Positions 16,540-24,521 of a stretch of DNA of 64,000 nucleotides are shown piece by piece. The DNA lies in NCBI RefSeq assembly GCF_014838715.1, contig NZ_CP061947.1, forward strand, positions 5,508,001 to 5,572,000, written 5' to 3'. This DNA comes from Algoriphagus sp. Y33 (GTDB taxonomy: Bacteria; Bacteroidota; Bacteroidia; Cytophagales; Cyclobacteriaceae). The position numbers and the translations under genes are program-made. How positions within the stretch are numbered: the first letter of the stretch is position 1; the number at the start of each line of letters is the position of its first letter. The notes beneath the pieces are model-generated. The model was not told the origin of the DNA and ran no database searches. It saw only the letters and a list, made by a program, of their open reading frames with translations.

Positions 16540-17760
16540 CTAGGGTTTATTTAAGTATTCGGCAAGAAACTCTTTGACAGGAAGTATTCGGAAGGTTCTT
16601 CCCTTTGAAGAAAGTGTATCCCTTTGATCAAGCGTGAGGATAAAGCCTTCGGTTTTTCCAAAAAACTCCATAGCTTCTGTAAGTCCATCCACTTCGCGCT
16701 TTTGATTGTCGAGATGGATTCTTTCTGTGACTTGTATAAGCCATTTGCAAGAATCATCTTCAAAAACCACAAAATCGCACTCCTTGTTCTCCCTGAAATA
16801 GTAGGTTTTCAACCTTGTTTTTCTGAGCAAGATATACACGAGATTTTCTAATAACCTGCCTTGATCTTTGCTAAAGCTCAAGGAATTTGCCTTGGCAAAT
16901 CCGGTGTCTATACAGTAAACTTTCTTTGGATTCTTGGAGATGCTTTTAGCAGACCAACTGAATCTTGGCAGAAAAAACAGTAAATAGGCATCTTCTAGCC
17001 AAGACAAATAGTCGGAGACAGTAGTAGCTGAGCCTACCTCAAAAGTTTTTTTAAGACTATTGAAGCTCATCTCTTTTCCTACATTGGATATCAGGAAAAG
17101 CGTGATGTCCATCAGCGTTTTGGTGTTTTTTATGCTATATCGTATGGCGATGTCTCTGAAGACGATGTCCTTGAGTAAGTTTTGTAATACCTCAGGGTTT
17201 TTGTCACGCAGATATTCCGGAAATCCGCCGGAGTTCAAATACTCTTCAAAACTTGCCTGTTCATCCGGTCTTGCATTGTATTCCAAAAATTCCCGGTAAG
17301 AAAAGGGAAATATCTCATGGGCTAAGTAACGGCCCGTAAGTCTTGTCCCAAGTTCTCGACTGAGCAATGATGCATTCGAGCCGGTGACATAGACTTTTTC
17401 TCCTCGATCATGTAGCTGACGGACATAGACCTCCCAGCCCGGTACGTTTTGTATTTCATCAAAGAAATAGGTGGAGTTTTCCGCTCCAAATACCTCATCT
17501 AGTTTTGGGAAGTCCCCTATTTCAAAACCAAATATCCGTGGATCCTCAAAGTTGAAGTAGGAAAAATCTGTCGGGGTTTCTGAGATGATTTGCCGCATTA
17601 GCGTGCTTTTTCCACAACGGCGTATTCCCGTGATTACGGCTATATGTGTGCTGGAAGGCTTTAAATTCTTGGCAGCTTCTCTCTTGGTTACTGAGTTGTT
17701 CTTGAGCACCACCTTTTTTTGCCCTGCAACTGCCGATGCTATTTCTTCTTTAAGTATCAT
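16540..17760 (-). CDS. AAA_14/DUF4143 ATP-binding protein
   Basis: A 406-residue P-loop ATPase of the AAA_14 plus DUF4143 architecture. Translation probably starts at the ATG at 17760; the longer TTG frame adds eight residues. Walker A is GIRRCGKST (about residues 46-54), Walker B is TYFFDEIQN, and sensor-like VYVTGSNASLLSRELGTRL follows. A winged-helix region (about 225-300) precedes the DUF4143 C-terminal domain with the nuclease-like LKTYYFRENKECDFVV. The family is widespread in Bacteroidota and archaea and its function is unproven. A second member of the family is at 29386..30600. Confidence 0.85.
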   Translation of the reverse strand: MILKEEIASAVAGQKKVVLKNNSVTKREAAKNLKPSSTHIAVITGIRRCGKSTLMRQIISETPTDFSYFNFEDPRIFGFEIGDFPKLDEVFGAENSTYFFDEIQNVPGWEVYVRQLHDRGEKVYVTGSNASLLSRELGTRLTGRYLAHEIFPFSYREFLEYNARPDEQASFEEYLNSGGFPEYLRDKNPEVLQNLLKDIVFRDIAIRYSIKNTKTLMDITLFLISNVGKEMSFNSLKKTFEVGSATTVSDYLSWLEDAYLLFFLPRFSWSAKSISKNPKKVYCIDTGFAKANSLSFSKDQGRLLENLVYILLRKTRLKTYYFRENKECDFVVFEDDSCKWLIQVTERIHLDNQKREVDGLTEAMEFFGKTEGFILTLDQRDTLSSKGRTFRILPVKEFLAEYLNKP

Positions 17761-17833
17761 AAGGTGAGGCCATTGTTTCCTCAAAGATACAGTTTATTTT
17801 ACTAAAGTATAAAAGTTTCTTTTTATAAAAGAA

Positions 17834-17862
17834 AATAGTTTACGTTAAAAACGTAAACTATT
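17834..17862 (-). terminator. 13-bp inverted repeat, terminator or operator
   Basis: AATAGTTTACGTT (17834-17846) pairs exactly with AACGTAAACTATT (17850-17862) around a three-base loop. In the minus direction it follows the sugar isomerase stop by 28 bases and is followed by TTCTTTT, as in a terminator. It also lies 74 bases upstream of the ATPase start, so an operator role is possible. Confidence 0.6.
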
Positions 17863-17889
17863 AAATTTTCAAACTTCTGATTTAATACC

Positions 17890-19011
17890 TCATAATTTCT
17901 CCATTGTCATCAGCGGTACATCGGCAGGATTGACTTCCAAAAGAGGTTTGTATTCTGCTTCAGGATATGTCCATCCTTCATCACTTAATTCATAGAGCAA
18001 GGGAGCGAGATTCTGAACTGCAGCTTTGCAGCCTTGGACTATGGCTCCCATTTTACCGGTTTGTTTGGAAAGTGCTGCTTCGTTTTCGATTTCAAAGGGA
18101 CCCGTGAAATTTTTCTCCTTTAGCATATTCACAAATGCCCGCCAATCCATCGAGTCGCCTAGACCAAATCCGGGCAAAGTAGCCTCGTAGTGGTGCCTGT
18201 CCCAAGGATTGGTACTGGAAGTGATTCCTGCTTTTTCAGCCCATTCAGCTTTGATTTCCTGCATGGGATACATATTGCCCCAGAAGGGATCGGGATTGTT
18301 TCGTGTAGATTTGACGTGGATTCGTTTCAGCCGTTTCATGTCGGTGTTTTTGATCACTTCCACGGGATCAGTGTGCTGCCATATGTCATGCGAAGGATCG
18401 TAGATTTCTCCGTGATTGGACTCCGGAATGAATTCATACATGATTTTCCGTGCTGCCAAAACCCCCGGAAGGTTATTAAACGTGCCAAAGTGGCCCGAGC
18501 TTCTCCAGCCTTCCATAGGACAGTTTTCATACAATACAGTCACTCCAAGGCTGTTTGCATAGCGGATGATGGGGCCAAATACCTTTCGGTATTCCAGGAG
18601 ATTTTTTTCAAAACCGCCTTCCTGGTTTCCAAGTTCGTGATTATAGCCTACGAATGTCCCGACTTTCACATCGTTTTCATCTCCGCCAAGTAAATAAGCC
18701 ATTCTTATCAATCGCAGGAGATGGGTTTGATTTTTGACCCGCTCAGCAGGATCTCCACCGATGAGGTTGTCAAAAGCTCCTATAGAAAGGCGAAGTTTGG
18801 CACCGTTGAATTTTTCAATGAGTTTTTTGGCTTGCTCGGATCCGAAATTTTCATAGTCCAGATGTGTGGCCACAAAATCATCGCGTGTGCCATCTTTTCT
18901 GAAAACGCAAAGGTCAAGTCCTTGCACGCCGATTTCTATTGCTTTCTCTACTGTTTGATCCAAGGTGAGTTGGTCAAAAGCAGAAGTCATAATCCAGATA
19001 GGGTTTGCCAT
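17890..19011 (-). CDS. Sugar phosphate isomerase/epimerase-like TIM barrel protein
   Basis: A 373-residue protein of the xylose-isomerase-like/AP endonuclease 2 fold. The ATG at 19011 (MANPIWIMTSAF) is chosen because the longer frame adds an implausible tail. TIM-barrel elements include IEIGVQGLDLCVFR, VLYENCPMEGWR, the metal-site region NHGEIYDPSHDIWQ, KRIHVKSTR and FEIENEAAL. Metal-binding Glu, Asp and His are in the expected order. Bacteroidota relatives act on inositols or sugars in the cytoplasm, but the substrate here is unknown. It is a single gene. Confidence 0.82.
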   Translation of the reverse strand: MANPIWIMTSAFDQLTLDQTVEKAIEIGVQGLDLCVFRKDGTRDDFVATHLDYENFGSEQAKKLIEKFNGAKLRLSIGAFDNLIGGDPAERVKNQTHLLRLIRMAYLLGGDENDVKVGTFVGYNHELGNQEGGFEKNLLEYRKVFGPIIRYANSLGVTVLYENCPMEGWRSSGHFGTFNNLPGVLAARKIMYEFIPESNHGEIYDPSHDIWQHTDPVEVIKNTDMKRLKRIHVKSTRNNPDPFWGNMYPMQEIKAEWAEKAGITSSTNPWDRHHYEATLPGFGLGDSMDWRAFVNMLKEKNFTGPFEIENEAALSKQTGKMGAIVQGCKAAVQNLAPLLYELSDEGWTYPEAEYKPLLEVNPADVPLMTMEKL

Positions 19012-19110
19012 GGTGTTCGTATTGGGTAGGAAACAAAAGAAGGAAATAAACCAAGCGCTCACAAGAACAAGGTCTATTTCCTTTTTATGGAAAGATTTGA
19101 TTTTTTTTAA

Positions 19111-19587
19111 TCAATGCACTAAGGTAAGTGTCACTTCTTGTGGCCCCAGACCTGTAATAGCTACACTTTGAGTAAGTACCAATGTATCGGCAGTCACGCT
19201 GACAACTTTAATATCTCCGGTAGCCCCGGGAATGTCAAGTAACTCGGTATCCACTGTTAATATGGAAGTTGATTCACTGTATGACCACTCGAAATCGGCT
19301 GTCTGTGGCTCGGATTCACTGCATTTATTGGCACCGGCATCTACAACGCCTGTATTTCCACTTTCATTGTAATCAAAAGTAATCTGATTGTCCAAGAAAC
19401 ATGCGGGAATTGCGGAGGTGATAGGAATACCGCCAGCTGATGCGCTGCTGAATTTCCAAGCTTCACCTGACCCGATCAGTTCAGTAGCTGACTTCGGAGG
19501 ATCTTTGTCATCATCTTCGCTACATGACCCTAAAGTAATGAGGCTGGCCAGCATAACTAGATAAGGGAGTTTGGAAAATGTTTTCAT
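19111..19587 (-). CDS. Lipocalin-like lipoprotein
   Basis: A 158-residue protein with a lipoprotein signal (MKTFSKLPYLVMLASL, then TLGSC with the acylated Cys at 22) and an acidic linker (SEDDDKDPP) as seen in surface-exposed Bacteroidota lipoproteins. The mature part alternates beta-strands (AWKFSSASAGGIP, DFEWSYSESTSILTVDT, DTLVLTQSV), the layout of lipocalin-like DUF proteins that typically bear a WxL-type start. Two internal Cys could form a disulfide. Function unknown. Confidence 0.75.
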   Translation of the reverse strand: MKTFSKLPYLVMLASLITLGSCSEDDDKDPPKSATELIGSGEAWKFSSASAGGIPITSAIPACFLDNQITFDYNESGNTGVVDAGANKCSESEPQTADFEWSYSESTSILTVDTELLDIPGATGDIKVVSVTADTLVLTQSVAITGLGPQEVTLTLVH

Positions 19588-19666
19588 AGAGAAAAATGGG
19601 TTAGAAAAGAATGTGTAAAATAGTGAAAATTGGCATTAGACCCTCATAAAACAGACGTAAACCTTT

Positions 19667-19975
19667 TTATTCATTTTCAGCATATTTTTTTCTGATTTGC
19701 ACTTTTTGCTTTTGTCTATTCCAGAGTGCTCTGGCCAAATCAGGGGCGACTTGGTCAGGTTCGGATTCATGGAGAATTTTCTTGAGCTTTTCTTCTCCAA
19801 GGTCTATTCGGTAGCAAACTTGAAGCAAGTGCTCAAACTCTCTATCGAGCATGTAAGCGATGACTTTGGATAGTGTAGCGATCGCCTTTTCTTCATCAAA
19901 TTCAGTTAGACTTTCGGGAAAGTCAAAATCCTTTTGCAGCAGCAGAAAAGTTTCTTGGGATAGGGATTCACTCAT
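19667..19975 (-). CDS. Hypothetical small helical protein
   Basis: A 102-residue soluble protein with no signal or membrane segment. It is acidic at the N-terminus (DFPESLTEFDEEKAIATL), helical in the middle (VIAYMLDREFEHLLQVCYR), and basic at the end (ALWNRQKQKVQIRKKYAEN). Proteins of this kind are conserved in Cytophagales but I do not know a function. It starts nine bases after the terminator of the DUF5606 gene upstream, so it is probably expressed separately or by read-through. Confidence 0.7.
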   Translation of the reverse strand: MSESLSQETFLLLQKDFDFPESLTEFDEEKAIATLSKVIAYMLDREFEHLLQVCYRIDLGEEKLKKILHESEPDQVAPDLARALWNRQKQKVQIRKKYAENE

Positions 19976-19983
19976 GCCGGTAT

Positions 19984-20011
19984 CAAAAAAGCCCCGAGTC
20001 TTTTCGGGGCT
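19984..20011 (-). terminator. Intrinsic terminator of the DUF5606 gene
   Basis: On the minus strand AGCCCCGA, a short loop and TCGGGGCT are followed by six T. It lies seven bases after the DUF5606 stop codon. Confidence 0.9.
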
Positions 20012-20017
20012 GGAGTA

Positions 20018-20467
20018 TTAGTTGTCTGATTTTTCTTCTGACTTAGTCTCTACAGGTTTTTCCTCCTCAGTTTTCTGTAATACTTCGGGAGCCTGTACTT
20101 TAAGTAAGTTGTACCAATTGATCAGTTTCTTGATATCTGAGGTGTAAACTCTCGCTTCGTCTACTTCAGGAAGAACGTGCTTCATGAAAGCTCTAAGCTC
20201 AGAATCATCAGGATTGGCATCCAGACCCAAATCCCCTTTGAATTCAGCTTCAATCTTTTTCATCACGGATTCCAGCGGCTCAGCACCCTCTTCAGTCAAT
20301 GTATAGATTGAAATATCACTAAGAATAGATACACGCTGGGACATGCCTGCAACGAGTTTGGTTTTTTTTGCGTCCATGCTCTCCAGGATTACCCCTGTGC
20401 GTGAAGGCTTCAAAACTTTGAACAAACCGGGTTTACCGGCTACGGTGGCAAGATCTTTAAAATTCAT
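20018..20467 (-). CDS. DUF5606 family protein
   Basis: A 149-residue cytoplasmic protein. The N-terminal half matches the DUF5606 family of Bacteroidota (FKDLATVAGKPGLFKVLKP, GVILESMDAKKTKLVAG, ISIYTLTEEG), a small beta-rich RNA-binding-like module. The second half (LPEVDEARVYTSDIKKLINWYN) is the typical partner domain. The tail is low-complexity and acidic (TEEEKPVETKSEE). The role is not established. It has a -7 element upstream and a strong terminator downstream, so it forms a single-gene unit. Confidence 0.88.
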   Translation of the reverse strand: MNFKDLATVAGKPGLFKVLKPSRTGVILESMDAKKTKLVAGMSQRVSILSDISIYTLTEEGAEPLESVMKKIEAEFKGDLGLDANPDDSELRAFMKHVLPEVDEARVYTSDIKKLINWYNLLKVQAPEVLQKTEEEKPVETKSEEKSDN

Positions 20468-20489
20468 TTGGTTTATTTTTTCGAGGCTG

Positions 20490-20497
20490 CAAATATA
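20490..20497 (-). promoter_or_regulatory. DUF5606 promoter, -7 element
   Basis: On the minus strand TATATTTG matches TAnnTTTG, 22 bases before the start codon. No TTG is seen at the ideal -33 spacing. Confidence 0.45.
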
Positions 20498-20516
20498 GGA
20501 TTATCAATCAAATGAT

Positions 20517-21119
20517 TTACCCAGCTTTATATTCTGTTACCAGTTCTTCGATAAACTTCGTCAGTTCTACTTTGCCACTGTTTGTTTCTGCACTGGTGAT
20601 AAAGTAATCGGGCTCTTCTTCAAAGATTTCTCTGGTCTTCTTCAGAAATTTCTGAATATTCTGATCAGTTTTTGCCCTGGACTGCTTATCCGCCTTAGTG
20701 AACACCAACGCCGTAGGAACTTCTTGGCTTACACACCAAAGCAAAAATTCCAAATCAATCTGTTGAGGTTCTAATCGGCTGTCTATCAGAACAAATACGC
20801 CGCAGAGGTTTTCTCGTTTTGTCAGATAGGTTGAAATCATGTTCTCCCAGCCTTGTTTTATCTTCAGGTTTACTTTGGCGAAGCCATATCCGGGAAGATC
20901 GACCATGTACCACTTGTCATTGATCATGAAGTGGTTGATCAATTGGGTTTTACCGGGTTTTTGGGAGGTCTTTGCCAAACTCTTTTGGTTGACCAGCATA
21001 TTGATCAGTGAGCTTTTGCCCACATTTGATCTGCCGATAAAAGCAATCTCAGCACGGTCTGGTCTGGGACAATTGCTGGGATCTGCGTTGCTGACTACGA
21101 AGGTGGCTGTTTTGATCAT
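20517..21119 (-). CDS. engB: Ribosome biogenesis GTPase EngB (YsxC/YihA)
   Basis: A 200-residue TrmE-Era-EngA-EngB-Septin GTPase needed for assembly of the large ribosomal subunit. G1 is GRSNVGKSSLIN (about 29-40), G2 lies in TSQKPGKTQ, G3 is DLPGYGFAKV, G4 is TKADK and G5 is ITSAETNSG. The length matches the family. TACTTTTG, a -7 element, lies 18 bases upstream. It is divergent from ubiE. Confidence 0.95.
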   Translation of the reverse strand: MIKTATFVVSNADPSNCPRPDRAEIAFIGRSNVGKSSLINMLVNQKSLAKTSQKPGKTQLINHFMINDKWYMVDLPGYGFAKVNLKIKQGWENMISTYLTKRENLCGVFVLIDSRLEPQQIDLEFLLWCVSQEVPTALVFTKADKQSRAKTDQNIQKFLKKTREIFEEEPDYFITSAETNSGKVELTKFIEELVTEYKAG

Positions 21120-21136
21120 CTATTTTTCTTTGTATA

Positions 21137-21144
21137 CAAAAGTA
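21137..21144 (-). promoter_or_regulatory. engB promoter, -7 element
   Basis: On the minus strand TACTTTTG matches TAnnTTTG, 17 bases before the engB start codon. Confidence 0.5.
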
Positions 21145-21250
21145 CGACAATATCTGAAAAGGATTTTGGAGCGATCATCGCGGAGAATTCGCTTTTACCA
21201 AAAACCTTCGAGGGTTCGAAATGGGAAAGTTGATATTCTCAAATTAGACC

Positions 21251-21278
21251 TAAAAAAAGTAACCCCCGAAGGGTTACT
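21251..21278 (-). terminator. Orphan intrinsic terminator-like hairpin
   Basis: On the minus strand AGTAACCC, loop TTCGG and GGGTTACT are followed by seven T. It points towards engB but lies upstream of the engB promoter, and no minus-strand gene precedes it. It may end an antisense or small RNA starting near the ubiE 5' end. Confidence 0.6.
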
Positions 21279-21380
21279 CAATTGAGGATTGTTAAAGGTG
21301 ATTTACTTGCTTTGGATAGTTACTTTTTTCCATTCCTCGTGTTTCTTCCCTATTATTGCTCTTTCAAAGACAGAATTCTG

Positions 21381-22103
21381 ATGGCGGTAGTTCCTTACAA
21401 AGACAAGCAAGATTCCAAAAAAGATCAAGTTGCTGAAATGTTCAATAACATCTCCGGCAAATATGATTTGCTCAATCACGTGCTCAGCATGGGAATTGAT
21501 ATCACTTGGAGAAGAAAAGCAATTAAATATCTGAAAGATGATCAGCCTAAACTGATCTTGGATATTGCCACGGGAACGGGAGACTTCGCAATTGAAGCGC
21601 TTTCGTTGAATCCTGATAAGATCATCGGAGTGGATATTTCTGAGGGAATGCTGGAGGAAGGCCGTAAGAAATTGAGGAAAAAAGGGCTTGAGGATAAAAT
21701 TGAGCTTCAGCTTGGGGATTCGGAAGGGCTGCTTTTTGAGGATAATAAGTTTGATGCGGTTATCGTTTCATTTGGAGTTAGAAACTTTGAAAATCTGGAG
21801 AAAGGGTTGGCGGATATGTATCGTGTACTGAAGCCGGGAGGCAAGGCGGTGATCCTAGAATTCAGCAAGCCAAGAAAAGCTCCGATGAAGCAGGCGTATG
21901 CTTTCTATTCCAAGGCGATTCTTCCGCAGATTGGCAAGATTGTTTCCAAAGACAATTCTGCTTACACTTATCTACCTGAGTCAGTACAGGCTTTTCCGGA
22001 TGGAATGGATTTTCTGAGAATTATGAATAAAGTCGGATTCACAAGCAACCTATGCAAACCACTTACATTTGGAATAAGCTCAATCTACGTAGGGACAAAG
22101 TAG
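21381..22103 (+). CDS. ubiE: Demethylmenaquinone methyltransferase UbiE/MenG
   Basis: A 240-residue SAM-dependent C-methyltransferase making menaquinone in the last step of quinone synthesis. The ATG at 21381 (MAVVPYKDKQDSKKDQVAEM) is the family start; the longer frame upstream is not conserved. The SAM motif is LDIATGTGDFAIEAL, and the UbiE signatures FGVRNFENLEKGL and PLTFGISSIY are clear. It overlaps the porT start by 52 bases, an arrangement common in Bacteroidota gene order. Confidence 0.93.
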   Translation: MAVVPYKDKQDSKKDQVAEMFNNISGKYDLLNHVLSMGIDITWRRKAIKYLKDDQPKLILDIATGTGDFAIEALSLNPDKIIGVDISEGMLEEGRKKLRKKGLEDKIELQLGDSEGLLFEDNKFDAVIVSFGVRNFENLEKGLADMYRVLKPGGKAVILEFSKPRKAPMKQAYAFYSKAILPQIGKIVSKDNSAYTYLPESVQAFPDGMDFLRIMNKVGFTSNLCKPLTFGISSIYVGTK

Positions 22104-22846
22104 TCCTATTCGCTGTAGCCTCTTTCTTGGCAGCGATGCCGACATTTGGGCAGGGGATGTTTGGCTTGTCATCGGCGTCTAGCTCAGATAATAAGACGTT
22201 TTCCTATGGGTTTTTCCTTGCTGCTCATAACAGTACGTATCAGATGAAGTATTCTGATCTTTATTTTGATGACAATGCTTCCTCCGATGTACGGAGTATA
22301 CAGCCTAAATATACACCGGGTTTTTCGCTGGGATTTTTGGGAATGCTACAATTCCATGACCAGCTAATTTTGCTTTTCACTCCTAAGGTGGGGTTTTATG
22401 AATATAAGACCGAAGTGACCTATTTTAACGAAGATGTGGATCCCAGTTTAATTATTACTGATGGGAGTAATGAATTATCTCAGGGAGGAGTTCAGGTTTA
22501 TAGTTCTGAAGCCACGATGGTAGAGTTGCCTTTGCTTTTGAAATATCGTTCCGTGAGGTTCAACAATACCCGGATGTATTGGCTGGGAGGGGCAAGCTAT
22601 CAGTTTCGGACCAAAAGTCAGGATGAAGCTAATGTAGATGATATCGTCATGACAGGACGGGATGTCTCTCTTGAAGCTGGAATGGGGTTTGAAATTTATT
22701 TCAAATACTTCAAGTTTGCCCCGGAAATCCGTTTTTCCCACGGCTTGATGAATGTCTATCAGGTAGAAAATACCCGTACTGATCTTCAAGCGGCCATTGA
22801 GTCGATTAGAAGAAAATCAATTACTGTTTATCTGAATTTTCAGTAG
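22052..22846 (+). CDS. porT: Type IX secretion outer-membrane protein PorT
   Basis: A 264-residue exported beta-barrel protein. Its position directly after ubiE, its size and the signal peptide (LRRDKVVLFAVASFLAAM ending TFGQ) fit PorT/SprT, an outer-membrane component needed for type IX secretion and, in related species, gliding. Barrel-like strands include FSLGFLGMLQFHDQLIL, MVELPLLLKYR and FKFAPEIRFSHGLMNVY. The start lies within the ubiE coding region, so the first 18 residues are read in another frame. A cargo protein with a type IX sorting tail is encoded at 59891..62203. Confidence 0.82.
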   Translation: MQTTYIWNKLNLRRDKVVLFAVASFLAAMPTFGQGMFGLSSASSSDNKTFSYGFFLAAHNSTYQMKYSDLYFDDNASSDVRSIQPKYTPGFSLGFLGMLQFHDQLILLFTPKVGFYEYKTEVTYFNEDVDPSLIITDGSNELSQGGVQVYSSEATMVELPLLLKYRSVRFNNTRMYWLGGASYQFRTKSQDEANVDDIVMTGRDVSLEAGMGFEIYFKYFKFAPEIRFSHGLMNVYQVENTRTDLQAAIESIRRKSITVYLNFQ

Positions 22847-22914
22847 CAGGTTGGAAATTGAAAAGCAGTAAGGGAGGTTTTTAAACTTCAAATTTGCTCA
22901 TTGACTAGTGAAAA

Positions 22915-22941
22915 TTGTCCATTGATAATTTTTTAACTTTC
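22915..22941 (+). promoter_or_regulatory. SDR promoter, nearly leaderless
   Basis: TTG (22915-22917), 16 bases, then TAACTTTC (22934-22941), a close variant of TAnnTTTG. The SDR ATG begins four bases later, so the mRNA would have little or no leader. Confidence 0.4.
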
Positions 22942-22944
22942 AGC

Positions 22945-23703
22945 ATGAAAAACAAAATTGCCTTAGTCACAGGAGCGACGTCTGGAATCGGAAAAGCTGC
23001 GGCGATCACCCTCGCCAAAATCGGGTATAACATCATCGCCACGGGAAGGCGTGGAAACCGACTTGAGGAATTGAAGTCTGAATTGCCTCAGGATATTGAT
23101 TTTTTGCCTTTGGTATTTGACGTCCGGGATCGGGAAAAAGTAAAGGAGATCCTCGATAATCTTCCCGAGAAATGGAAAGCTATAGACGTGCTGATCAATA
23201 ATGCAGGAAATGCCCACGGTATGGATCCTGTTCATTCTGCCAATTTGGATGATTGGGATGCAATGTTGGATATCAATGTGAAGGGACTTTTGTATGTGTC
23301 CAGAGCAGTTATCCCCGGAATGACAGAAAGAAAATCAGGAATGATTATCAATATAGGTTCCATCGCAGGCAAGGAAGTCTATCCCAATGGAAGTGTGTAT
23401 TGCGGTTCCAAGCATGCTGTAGATGCCATCACAAAGGGAATGAGAATGGACTTGAATCCTTTTGGTATCCGTGTGGTGGCGATTCATCCGGGCTTGGTAG
23501 AAACTGAATTTTCCCTAGTCCGTTTCAAAGGAGATGATAGCCGTGCAGAGACTGTTTATCAAGGATTGGAACCATTGGTAGCTCAGGATATTGCAGATAT
23601 CGTAGAATTTGCGGTAACTAGGCCTGCGCATGTGACGATTGCCGATGTGGTGGTTTTACCGACAGCACAGGCTTCGGCTACTATCGTAAAAAGAGATTCT
23701 TGA
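22945..23703 (+). CDS. Short-chain dehydrogenase/reductase, YdfG-like
   Basis: A 252-residue classical SDR. The start at 22945 puts the NAD(P) motif at the N-terminus (ALVTGATSGIGKA, about residues 6-18); the extra ten codons upstream are unlikely. Basic residues after the second strand (TGRRGNR) favour NADPH. The NAG motif is INNAGNAHG and the catalytic set is Ser in NIGSIAG with Tyr-Lys in SVYCGSKHA. It resembles YdfG, an NADP-dependent serine/3-hydroxy acid dehydrogenase. The dipeptidase gene starts two bases after the stop, so they are co-transcribed. Confidence 0.88.
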   Translation: MKNKIALVTGATSGIGKAAAITLAKIGYNIIATGRRGNRLEELKSELPQDIDFLPLVFDVRDREKVKEILDNLPEKWKAIDVLINNAGNAHGMDPVHSANLDDWDAMLDINVKGLLYVSRAVIPGMTERKSGMIINIGSIAGKEVYPNGSVYCGSKHAVDAITKGMRMDLNPFGIRVVAIHPGLVETEFSLVRFKGDDSRAETVYQGLEPLVAQDIADIVEFAVTRPAHVTIADVVVLPTAQASATIVKRDS

Positions 23704-23705
23704 TC

Positions 23706-24455
23706 GTGAAGAAATATTATTTTCCCTTATTCTTGGTTTTAGCTGCCTGTGGTACAGCACAAAAAAGCGATCAGGAAATTTTCTCTGAGCAGCAGCGAAA
23801 AGTGTTGGATCCTGTCAAAGAAGTAGAGTTGGAAGTAAAAAAGCCACAGTTGGAAGAAAAGCTGATTTCCCAGGGATTGGTGGATGTGGAAGAGGTAATT
23901 CCCGGTATAAAAGTCGAACTGAAATATTCCACCACGGATAATTTCTTTGGGAAGGACGTGTATGGTGATCTGACCAAGGCTTATCTCCAGCCTGAAGTAG
24001 CAGACCGGTTGAAAAATGCCCAAGAAATGCTCCGGGGTCAGTTTCCTGATTACATCTTGCTAGTCTATGATGGAGTACGCCCCTTGAGCGTGCAGCAGAT
24101 TCTTTGGGACAATCTGGACAAACCGGATAGCATAAAGCCGCTTTATGTCGCAGACCCTAAAAAAGGCAGCTTGCACAATTTCGGAGTCGCTGTGGATTTG
24201 ACAATATTTGACACAAAATCTGACTCCACGCTGGATATGGGTACTGGGTACGATTACTTTGGCTATCCTGCATATCCTGACCGTGAAAAGCAAATGCTGT
24301 CGGAAGGAAAGCTCACAGCAGATCAGATAGCTAACAGGGATATTCTGCGAAAAGTAATGAAGGCAAATGGCTTCTCGGGAATAGGTTCGGAATGGTGGCA
24401 CTTCAATGCTTTTTCCCGAAAAGAAGCAGGAGAAAAGTTTGCTATTGTCAAGTAG
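23706..24455 (+). CDS. D-alanyl-D-alanine dipeptidase, VanX-like lipoprotein (M15D)
   Basis: A roughly 249-residue zinc dipeptidase. The likely start is GTG at 23706; TTG at 23700 is an alternative. A lipoprotein signal (KKYYFPLFLVLAAC) places the enzyme in the periplasm. The M15 zinc set is present: GSLHNFGVAVDLTIFD gives His and Asp, and SEWWHFNAFS gives the second His with Glu. DGVRPLSVQQ is the substrate-side Arg motif. In species without VanA it probably recycles peptidoglycan-derived D-Ala-D-Ala. It follows the SDR by two bases. Confidence 0.88.
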   Translation: MKKYYFPLFLVLAACGTAQKSDQEIFSEQQRKVLDPVKEVELEVKKPQLEEKLISQGLVDVEEVIPGIKVELKYSTTDNFFGKDVYGDLTKAYLQPEVADRLKNAQEMLRGQFPDYILLVYDGVRPLSVQQILWDNLDKPDSIKPLYVADPKKGSLHNFGVAVDLTIFDTKSDSTLDMGTGYDYFGYPAYPDREKQMLSEGKLTADQIANRDILRKVMKANGFSGIGSEWWHFNAFSRKEAGEKFAIVK

Positions 24456-24521
24456 TACTAGTCAATTCTCAAATTCAATATTCAATTAACAATTTTCAAC
24501 AATCTAACAACTCAAAATCCT

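Noticed and set aside
21199..21222. GGGTTCGAAA, looked at as a possible tRNA T-arm
   Set aside because: No acceptor, D or anticodon stems could be built around it.
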